Both the position numbers and the translations under genes were made by a program. This document shows, one piece after another, positions 26,412 through 33,837 of a stretch of 36,136 nucleotides of DNA. Position 1 is the first letter of the stretch. Each line of letters opens with the position of its first letter. Origin of the DNA: Alteromonadaceae bacterium (GTDB lineage Bacteria > Pseudomonadota > Gammaproteobacteria > Pseudomonadales > Cellvibrionaceae); assembly GCA_002746115.1 (NCBI GenBank), contig NVXL01000018.1, positions 19,087-55,222 of the forward strand, written 5' to 3'. Under the pieces are notes generated by a model. That model had not been told where the DNA came from. It did no database searches and saw only the letters and a list, made by a program, of their open reading frames with translations.

Positions 26412-26453
26412 AACCACTACATCTAAACCACTACATCTAAATCACAGTACCTA
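26412..26453. repeat. Tandem 14-bp repeat upstream of the PQQ dehydrogenase gene
   Basis: Two identical copies of AACCACTACATCTA (26412-26425 and 26426-26439) are followed by a third matching at about 9 of 14 positions (26440-26453). They lie 30-70 bp upstream of the minus-strand start at 26383, where direct-repeat operators often sit. Confidence 0.5.
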
Positions 26454-26545
26454 AAAACAAGTATTACTGCTGTTATTTATCGACATCAAATAAATTCAAC
26501 CAATCAAAAAAAAATACATAAAAAATAATTAATTAAGCTGACAGA

Positions 26546-27043
26546 CTACAAATAATGATAGGCACCGTTGGCGTAGACTAAAATATTCGATGAGCCATCG
26601 CTAACATGTACCTTCCAAATATCGCCGATATAGATATTATGCGTCCCGTGAGCGACCACCTTCTTTTTCTCACATAAAAATACCGCCAGCGCATCTTCAA
26701 GGTAATAAATATCGGAATTAGAATCTTTCACCCAATTGCCACTTTGAAAACGACTATCGCCTTGCGAAGGCCGCGCACAATTATTTGAGAGATCTTCTTG
26801 ATCACGACTTAAAATATTGACGTTAAATTTGTCGGTATGTGTAAGCGCCATATCCAGTTTTGCTTGCTGATTAACACAGACAAGTAAAGACGGTGGATTG
26901 TCCGATACCGAGGTAACCGACGATGCCGTCATCGCCACGCGCTCGCCGTCAGGCATTTGTGCCGTAATGATACAGACACCAGAGGCTAAATAACGCATCC
27001 CCTGTTTTAATGCCGAGGAAAGTTCCTGCTCTTTATCGCTCAT
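26546..27043 (-). CDS. Flavin reductase family protein (HpaC-like)
   Basis: 165 residues, the usual length. The flavin-reductase/FMN-binding fold is seen in MRYLASGVCIITA, TASSVTSVSDNPPSLLVCVN (residues ~39-58), KFNVNILS and the late GDI...H segment (VVAHGTHNIYIGDIWKV). Members use NAD(P)H to reduce free FMN or FAD, which diffuses to a partner monooxygenase. It lies 116 nt downstream of the PKS gene on the same strand, and the assembly line carries a luciferase-like monooxygenase domain that needs reduced flavin, so it is very probably that domain's reductase. A GACAAA-type hexanucleotide repeat precedes it at 27051-27085. The start ATG is preceded by AAAGGC. Confidence 0.88.
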   Translation of the reverse strand: MSDKEQELSSALKQGMRYLASGVCIITAQMPDGERVAMTASSVTSVSDNPPSLLVCVNQQAKLDMALTHTDKFNVNILSRDQEDLSNNCARPSQGDSRFQSGNWVKDSNSDIYYLEDALAVFLCEKKKVVAHGTHNIYIGDIWKVHVSDGSSNILVYANGAYHYL

Positions 27044-27050
27044 AAGCTTG

Positions 27051-27085
27051 CCTTTGTCTTTGTCTTTGTCTTTAACTTTGTCTTC
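27051..27085. repeat. Hexanucleotide tandem repeat in the flavin reductase leader
   Basis: On the plus strand CTTTGT recurs about five times in a row with one altered copy (CTTTAA). It lies 8-42 nt upstream of the minus-strand start at 27043, covering the ribosome-binding region. Copy-number change by slippage would alter the leader length in steps of six. Confidence 0.6.
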
Positions 27086-27120
27086 ATTTTTTCTTTTGAT
27101 TTTACTCTTTATCTAGAAAG

Positions 27121-27143
27121 CAGAGGGAGAGAATCTCCCCCTG
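27121..27143 (-). terminator. Stem-loop between PKS and flavin reductase genes
   Basis: GGGAGA/TCTCCC plus three outer pairs (CAG/CTG) around one A/C mismatch, with a 3-nt loop GAA. It lies 17 nt past the PKS stop. The T tract after it on the minus strand is weak (CTTTC), so it may be an inefficient terminator that lets transcription continue into the reductase gene. Confidence 0.4.
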
Positions 27144-27159
27144 ATCTAATCAGTTTAAT

Positions 27160-30100
27160 TTATTTCTTTTTAGGGTCCGCAGCATCAATACATTGACGCA
27201 TCTTAGTCGCTAATACCCGTACATTTGGCTCAAGTACCATACTGTCGTGATTACCGGGTACTTCTGATACTTTCAAGTCCACAAGGTAACGCGGCCAACC
27301 ATTATCTTTATGGATAATCTCCCGGTCTGAGTTGGCCACACGACCACCACTTAAGTTATATAACACAGGCAGCTTAGGTCGGAATAGCTCAGCTTTGATA
27401 TCAAGTGGCTCAATATCATAACGCGACAGCGCACGATAAAAAGCCGCCTCCATCTCACCCGACTTAAAGTCAGCCGGTGTTTCAGAATTTTCTTCGGCGT
27501 CAGCAAAACGCTTACTGAATTTTTTCAATTCCCACTGATAACGGTTTTTTGCCCACTCGGCAAAGTAATTAAGCCCTTTACTACGGACACGCTGCCAGTG
27601 AATCGACATTCTATCAACCGAACTCAAGGGATCGTTATACGGCAACGGCGTATCCAAGAATATTAACGCTGACACCTCCTCGCCTGCGGCTTTTAACTGC
27701 TTAGTCATCTCATAAGCTGTAATACCACCACCGGAGAAGCCACCTAAAATATAAGGCCCTTCAGGCTGTACGGTTTTAATTTCCGCAATATAATCCTTCG
27801 CCATCTCTTCAAACGTGCCGTGAGGCTCATGGTCGCCGTATAAACCACGCGCTTGCAGACCATAGAACGGACGCTCTTCACCAATAAGCTGCGCCAAATG
27901 CCGTAAGTTCAGTACGTTACCAAACATACCCGCCACCAAAAAGAACGGCGTTAACTGGCTAGACTTGCTTGAATGCATTGGCACCAAATGGGTGTAACGC
28001 GCTTTATGCGTCTTCTCTTTGGCATCGCCCTCATCACTGCCACCAGCATCACCCACCACTTCACGCAGCATATCTGCACACGCAGAAATCGTCGGCGCTT
28101 CAAACAAAATTGAGATGGGGTAATCGACATCGTAAGCTTGTTGAATTTTGGCAAACAAACGCACAGCAACAAGCGAGTGACCGCCTAAGTCAAAGAAGCT
28201 ATCTTCAACACCCACTTGGTCAACACCAAGTAACTCTTCCCAGAAACCGACCAAGGTACGCTCAATATCATCACTCGGCTCAACATAATCGTTATCAAGC
28301 TCAGGGCGAGCAAATTTCGTGTCATCATCTTGCTGATGCAACGAAGCCGCTGTCGCGTCGACCTCTTCAATCAAACCCTCAATATCTAGAGAAGAAATAA
28401 TCACTTCCGGATCACTAGAATTAGCTAACACATTAAACAGTGTCTTCACGCCCTCTTCCGGCAAAATACCTTGTGACAGGTTATGTTGGAATGCCATTTC
28501 TGAAGGCGACAACTGACGGAATTCAACATCGCCTTTTGAACCAAGAGAACTGTCTTTCTCGACCACTATATTACTATCAGGTGTAGAGAAATCGATAACA
28601 CCATCCAAGCGTTTAATCGTTAGCTTAACTACCTCGGCTAACAAAGTGCCTCGGCTGTCATACATACGAATGTCAAAGCTTGCAAAATCGTCGTCGGCAG
28701 TATTTGCTTTGCTATTGCTCACCCAGCTATAAATTGAGCCCGTTAAAGGCTTAAAGAACTTAAAGCTAGCATAAGATACCGGCACCCATAACTGACTGCC
28801 GCCATCGGTATAACCCTTAATAAGCTGCATGGCGTAGCCAGTAGCAATATCCAGCAAGGCCGGGTGGATTTTATAATCCTCCAAGTCCTGATCATATTTT
28901 TTATCTAAGGCTAAGCGCGCCACCGACTCTTGATCAATGTAATTCGCTTCACGCAGTACTTGCCAGCGCCCACCAAAGTTAAGGTGCTCTTCTTGCAGGG
29001 TGCGAATCGCCGGTAGATCTTCATCACTTTTAGCCAAATCTAAGCGTAGCAATACCGTATCAAGATCGTCTTTTTCTTCCACCTCGGCTATACCGATAAT
29101 AATGCGAGCCTCAGCATGAGTTTGCCAACCAGCCTGCCCACTCGCATCACTGGCCTCACTTTGTATCGCGAAGTCATAGCCCTCAACGGTTTGCGTTAAT
29201 TTAACACGTGTCGCTAATGTTTCACCTTCTGGGACATAAAGCGCTTTTAAGAAAATTAATTCTTTAAGTTCAAAGGCTCCATTTTCACCACACTCACTCA
29301 AAGCTGCGCGCGCTAATTCGATATACGCCGTACCGGGCAACAAAGCTTGACCCTTTTTAGTACGATGCTCATCTAATACCCACTGCTGCGTGCTGGTGTA
29401 ATGCGCTTTGAAATAATGTAAATCTCGACCGTTTTTAGTGGTGCGGATATGTTTTTCAAATAAAGGATAGCGTGCATCGCTCTCCTCTTCTTTTGGCCGG
29501 TTATTGCCGTAGCCCATTTGTGCGGCACTGGCAGCAGCCATACCCACTTCATTCCAAACACCCCAATTAACTGCAAGGGTGTAACCGCTAGTGCTGTGAT
29601 TACGTTTTTGCGCAAATGCATTTAAGAAGGCGTTTGCGGCCACATAATCAATCTGACCAACCGGTGCAATTACCGTAGAAGTAGATGAGAACACAACAAA
29701 GAAATCGAGATTTTTATTTTCGAATATTTCATCTAACACCAAAGTCCCATAGACTTTAGGTGCAAACACCATCTCGACATCGCCTTGGCTTTTCATCTGA
29801 ATTAAGCCATCATTTACGGTACCAGCACCGTGAATAACGCCGTTAATTTCACCGCAAATCTCGCTGGCTTCTGCAACGATCTCGTTCATGCGGTCGGCGT
29901 CAGTAACGTCGCCGCTAAATACATGCACGTTAGCGCCAAGCTCTTCAAGTTGACGCACCTTAGTAATGCCAGCACTGATTTTATCGTCGTGGCCATGCTC
30001 ACGTAACCATGCCGCCCACTCAGCACGATCGGGCAATGGAGTACGATTAACCAAGACGAGTTTAGCGTTGTATTTTTCCGCTAAGGCTTGTGCCATAACG

Positions 30101-33100
30101 TAACCAATGCCGCCTAAACCACCGGTAATTAAGTAGACGCCTTGATCGCGTATACGCTCGGCCACACCGGCTTCTGGTGATGCACTCCCCTTCAATGAAT
30201 GGTCTTTCGAGGCCTTTCCTTTATTAAGCAGGGCGCGGTCATAATGACGCTGCCAGCGCACACCGTTACGATAAGCAAAAAAACCATTGCTCGTTGGGGC
30301 ATATAACTCGTTCGCAATCAGCTTATAAATACTGCTCGGTATCTCCGACTCAGTGTTTTTACGCGCGAAAAACCCGCCACTTTCAGTCTTCTGCGGTAGA
30401 TCAATATCAAAACAGGCCACACTGACTTGAGGGAATTCACGCGGGAGTATTTTGCACGGACCAATCACCGTCGATTTTTCTGGGTATGCCACCGGCTCAT
30501 CGCCCACTTGCTGCATGCCGTTGGCGTAAACCATCATATGCAACTTGCGATCGACTAAGCCTTCGTCCGCCATGGCGCGCGCGAAGAAGAATAAGCTATA
30601 AAAACCATGCTCTTGGTTACGATGTAAAAAGCTCGACCCAGGGCGGAAGCTCTCATCTTGTGTTAATAACCAAAGATGTAATAAGCGATCCGGGAAATTG
30701 CCGCTCGCGACCAAATCCTTAACAAGTGCATCGTAAGCTTCAAGACCCAATTCAGGCGATAAGCGATACTGCTCTTGACTGATTTGATGATAAGCATCCC
30801 CCTCAGTAACGGTCACAACTTTATGGCCGTCGTTACGCAGTTTACTTACCATCTCTTGACCGATGCCACTGTCATCAAGAAAAACTAACCAAGTCTGCGG
30901 CTCTGCAGGTTTAGCCAAAACACCTTGCTGTACCCAAACCGGCTTACTATACCAGTCGTCAGTATTTTCGATTTTATCCAGCGCTGCAAATACCTGACTG
31001 CTGTCTTGCGCAGGCTTGCCGGGGGAGATCCAATACGAGTTATGATTAAATGCATACGTCGGTAATGGAATACGCTGACGTGCCCCTTCTGGCCAGATTT
31101 GCTCGTGTGTAACGGGTAGACCGACAGCCCAAAGGCGACCAAATACCGTGTAAAAATAACTGTCGTCTGCGGTCTCTTCTTTCGGGTGACGCAAGGTCGA
31201 GAATACGCGTTGCGCAGGCGCTTCCGGGTTTTGACGAGTGAGCGAGCCAAGGGTATTACCAGGGCCGACTTCTAAGAATACACGCCCTTCTTCCGCTAAT
31301 AAGGTATTAATACCATCGGCAAAGCGTACGGTATTACGCAAATGTTTTACCCAGTATTCAGGATCAGTCGCTTCCTGATCGCTAATCCACGTCCCAGTGT
31401 AGTTGGAAATAAACTTCAACTTAGGCTTACTAAGTTTAATACTGCGCAGATAATCTCTAAACGCCGGCATAATCCCGTCAAGCAACCAAGAGTGGGCAGC
31501 AATATCAATACGTACGGGTTTATTTTCAATATCTAAAGCAGTGAGCTTTTCCGACAAATCCGCTAAGTCTTGCTTAGTACCTGAGGCCACAGAAAGCATC
31601 GGACTGTTAATTGCGGCCATCGCAAGCTTGTCGTGCAGATGCTCGCGTAATTGATTTTCAGGTAATTGCACTGCAAGCATGCCGCCTTCGGGCACGTCAT
31701 CCATTAATTGGCCGCGCAATAAGACTAAGCCCATGCCATCGGCAAAGCTAAATACACCGGCTAAACAAGCGGCGGTATTTTCACCCATGCTGTGACCAAT
31801 CAAGGCCGTTGGCTCAAGGCCTTTAAGCATCCAAAGTTTCGCTAAGGCGTATTCCGTTAAAAATATTAACGGCAATTGTACCGAAGGTTTTTTCAGTTCA
31901 GTTTTAACCGCATCAAGCGATTGATCACCGACAAAAATAAAGTTTTTATAATCTAGGCCGGTTTTACTTTTCAGTATCTCGAAACCTTGATCCATAATCT
32001 TCTTGAATTCAGGCTCGCTGTTATAAAGCCCTAAACCCATATCCGCGTACTGGGCACCGCCACCGGGGAACATAAAGACGACAGACTTATCTTCATCATC
32101 CGCACTGTGAGTATATATACGGCGCTGATCATTATTTTTCAAAACAGCGATGGCTTCTTCACGATCACGCACGGCAAGTACACGACGGTTATCAAAGTCT
32201 TCACGGCCTTCAAATAAGCTGTAGGCCACATCGGCCATATCAATGTCTGGGCGCTCCTCTAAGAAGTTCGCAAGCTTCTCACCGTAACCATCTAAGGCTT
32301 TACGGTTTTTAGCAGAGAAGGCAATTAAATGATTACTGCCTTTAAATTCTGGTGAAGATTTACGCTCAGGCGGCTCTTCAATAATGATAAAGGCGTTGGT
32401 TCCGCCTACACCTAAAGAGTTTACAGCGGCACGACGAGGCTCGTCTCCGGCTTTCCATTCTTTAAGTTTGTCGTTAACGTAAAATGGCGAACGCGCAAAA
32501 TCAATCGTCGGGTTAGGCGCTTCGTAATTCAAGCTGGCCGGGATTTGTTTGTGCTCAAGTGACAAGGCGGTTTTAATAATCGCCGCAACACCCGCTGCTG
32601 TATCCAAGTGACCAATATTGGTTTTAACTGAGCCTAAACCACAAAAACCACGGCGCTCAGTAGTCTCGTTAAACGCGGCGGTCAGTGCTGCCACTTCAAT
32701 CGGGTCACCAACCGGAGTACCGGTGCCGTGACATTCCACGTAACCTATCGAGTCAGCATCGATATCGGCAATTTCCAAAGCTTCAGTAATTGCTTCGGCT
32801 TGACCTTCAACACTTGGGGCAAGGTAACCCACCTTAGCGGAGCCGTCGTTGTTAACCGCAGAGCCAATAATCACCCCATGAATATGATCACCATCTTCAA
32901 TGGCTTCCTCTAAGCGACGTAAAACAATGACGCCAGTACCGCTACCAAAAATAGTGCCTTTAGCGCGATGATCAAAAGCCCGACAATGGCCGTCAGGCGA
33001 AAGAATCTCATTCTCTTTATATAAATAACCACGGTGATGCGGCAAGTCGATGGTGACACCACCCGCCAAGGCCATATCACACTCTTCACTTAACAAGCTT

Positions 33101-33690
33101 TGACAGGCTAGGTGAGTCGCAACGGCAGACGTTGAACAGGCCGTTTGCACGTTAACACTTGGGCCTTTGAGGTTAAAACTGTAAGAAACCCGCGTCGCCA
33201 AAAAGTCCTTATCGTTACCGGTATGGCGCAATAAGAACATGCCGACCGAATTAACCAGCTCAGGGTTGGTAATAATATTGTGGGCAAAATACGCCGCCAT
33301 ACCAGAGCCTGCAAATACGCCAATAGCGCCATCAAATTTTGCAGGTGTATGGCCTGAGCGCTCTAGCGCCTCCCAGCAACATTCAGAAAACTGACGATGC
33401 TGAGGATCGAGAATGCCCGCCTCTTTCGGGCTAAAGCCGAAAAAATCCGGATCAAACTGATCCATTTTATCTAAGTGCGCCCCAGCTTTTACGTAGTGGG
33501 GGTTTTTAAGCAGGTCAGGAGTAACCCCAGCTTCTGCCATCTGCTCGTCGGTATAAAACTTAACAGATTCAATGCTATTGCTTAGGTTATGCCAGTATTC
33601 ATCTGGATTGCTCGCACCCGGTACGCGGTTAGCCATACCCACTATAGCGATGCCATAGCCACCAAAATCTTCAGTTTCAGAATTATCCAT
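27160..33690 (-). CDS. Type I polyketide synthase, KS-AT-KR-DH-ACP-TE, terminal module
   Basis: 2176 residues. KS, residues ~12-440: C185 in TACSTS, and the HGTGTP and GHLDTAAG histidines are present. AT, ~540-850: S634 in GHSMGE; the specificity region reads AAHS, favouring malonyl over methylmalonyl, though this is uncertain. KR, structural part from ~960 and catalytic part ~1180-1390: NADPH motif TGGLGGIG at 1189 and Y1349 in DYVAANAF. DH, ~1425-1700: H1442 in DEHRTKKGQALLPG and D1614 in HPALLDIATG. ACP: S1839 in DLGGHSL. TE, ~1930-2170: S1986 in GGFSGGG, D2013, H2148. One extension, beta-ketoreduction, dehydration and release by hydrolysis or cyclisation are expected. KR precedes DH, the reverse of the usual order. 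The N-terminus is a short acidic stretch before KS. The upstream NRPS gene feeds it (147 nt gap). Confidence 0.94.
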   Translation of the reverse strand: MDNSETEDFGGYGIAIVGMANRVPGASNPDEYWHNLSNSIESVKFYTDEQMAEAGVTPDLLKNPHYVKAGAHLDKMDQFDPDFFGFSPKEAGILDPQHRQFSECCWEALERSGHTPAKFDGAIGVFAGSGMAAYFAHNIITNPELVNSVGMFLLRHTGNDKDFLATRVSYSFNLKGPSVNVQTACSTSAVATHLACQSLLSEECDMALAGGVTIDLPHHRGYLYKENEILSPDGHCRAFDHRAKGTIFGSGTGVIVLRRLEEAIEDGDHIHGVIIGSAVNNDGSAKVGYLAPSVEGQAEAITEALEIADIDADSIGYVECHGTGTPVGDPIEVAALTAAFNETTERRGFCGLGSVKTNIGHLDTAAGVAAIIKTALSLEHKQIPASLNYEAPNPTIDFARSPFYVNDKLKEWKAGDEPRRAAVNSLGVGGTNAFIIIEEPPERKSSPEFKGSNHLIAFSAKNRKALDGYGEKLANFLEERPDIDMADVAYSLFEGREDFDNRRVLAVRDREEAIAVLKNNDQRRIYTHSADDEDKSVVFMFPGGGAQYADMGLGLYNSEPEFKKIMDQGFEILKSKTGLDYKNFIFVGDQSLDAVKTELKKPSVQLPLIFLTEYALAKLWMLKGLEPTALIGHSMGENTAACLAGVFSFADGMGLVLLRGQLMDDVPEGGMLAVQLPENQLREHLHDKLAMAAINSPMLSVASGTKQDLADLSEKLTALDIENKPVRIDIAAHSWLLDGIMPAFRDYLRSIKLSKPKLKFISNYTGTWISDQEATDPEYWVKHLRNTVRFADGINTLLAEEGRVFLEVGPGNTLGSLTRQNPEAPAQRVFSTLRHPKEETADDSYFYTVFGRLWAVGLPVTHEQIWPEGARQRIPLPTYAFNHNSYWISPGKPAQDSSQVFAALDKIENTDDWYSKPVWVQQGVLAKPAEPQTWLVFLDDSGIGQEMVSKLRNDGHKVVTVTEGDAYHQISQEQYRLSPELGLEAYDALVKDLVASGNFPDRLLHLWLLTQDESFRPGSSFLHRNQEHGFYSLFFFARAMADEGLVDRKLHMMVYANGMQQVGDEPVAYPEKSTVIGPCKILPREFPQVSVACFDIDLPQKTESGGFFARKNTESEIPSSIYKLIANELYAPTSNGFFAYRNGVRWQRHYDRALLNKGKASKDHSLKGSASPEAGVAERIRDQGVYLITGGLGGIGYVMAQALAEKYNAKLVLVNRTPLPDRAEWAAWLREHGHDDKISAGITKVRQLEELGANVHVFSGDVTDADRMNEIVAEASEICGEINGVIHGAGTVNDGLIQMKSQGDVEMVFAPKVYGTLVLDEIFENKNLDFFVVFSSTSTVIAPVGQIDYVAANAFLNAFAQKRNHSTSGYTLAVNWGVWNEVGMAAASAAQMGYGNNRPKEEESDARYPLFEKHIRTTKNGRDLHYFKAHYTSTQQWVLDEHRTKKGQALLPGTAYIELARAALSECGENGAFELKELIFLKALYVPEGETLATRVKLTQTVEGYDFAIQSEASDASGQAGWQTHAEARIIIGIAEVEEKDDLDTVLLRLDLAKSDEDLPAIRTLQEEHLNFGGRWQVLREANYIDQESVARLALDKKYDQDLEDYKIHPALLDIATGYAMQLIKGYTDGGSQLWVPVSYASFKFFKPLTGSIYSWVSNSKANTADDDFASFDIRMYDSRGTLLAEVVKLTIKRLDGVIDFSTPDSNIVVEKDSSLGSKGDVEFRQLSPSEMAFQHNLSQGILPEEGVKTLFNVLANSSDPEVIISSLDIEGLIEEVDATAASLHQQDDDTKFARPELDNDYVEPSDDIERTLVGFWEELLGVDQVGVEDSFFDLGGHSLVAVRLFAKIQQAYDVDYPISILFEAPTISACADMLREVVGDAGGSDEGDAKEKTHKARYTHLVPMHSSKSSQLTPFFLVAGMFGNVLNLRHLAQLIGEERPFYGLQARGLYGDHEPHGTFEEMAKDYIAEIKTVQPEGPYILGGFSGGGITAYEMTKQLKAAGEEVSALIFLDTPLPYNDPLSSVDRMSIHWQRVRSKGLNYFAEWAKNRYQWELKKFSKRFADAEENSETPADFKSGEMEAAFYRALSRYDIEPLDIKAELFRPKLPVLYNLSGGRVANSDREIIHKDNGWPRYLVDLKVSEVPGNHDSMVLEPNVRVLATKMRQCIDAADPKKK

Positions 33691-33738
33691 CGTCTCGATC
33701 TTTTGTTGGGGTTAATAATTAGGGTGTGTTTTTTATAC

Positions 33739-33773
33739 GTGTATTTGGCGCCATATTACAAACGCCAAATACA
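33739..33773 (-). promoter_or_regulatory. Stem-loop in the NRPS-PKS intergenic gap
   Basis: A perfect 11-bp inverted repeat (TGTATTTGGCG/CGCCAAATACA) with a 12-nt loop lies about 50 nt upstream of the PKS start. On the minus strand it is followed by CGTATAAAAAAC, not a T run, so it does not look like a terminator; a processing or stability element, or a protein site, is possible. Confidence 0.45.
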
Positions 33774-33777
33774 AGGA

Positions 33778-33803
33778 AACCCCTAAACAAAGTTAGAGGT
33801 TTC
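33778..33803 (-). terminator. Weak stem-loop after the NRPS gene
   Basis: AAACC-x-CT pairs with AG-x-GGTTT around a ~10-nt loop, 35 nt past the NRPS stop. Three T end the stem on the minus strand. If it acts, it would be only a partial terminator inside the assembly-line operon. Confidence 0.25.
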
Positions 33804-33837
33804 ACACAGTGTCAATTACTGCAAATAAACAACAAGT

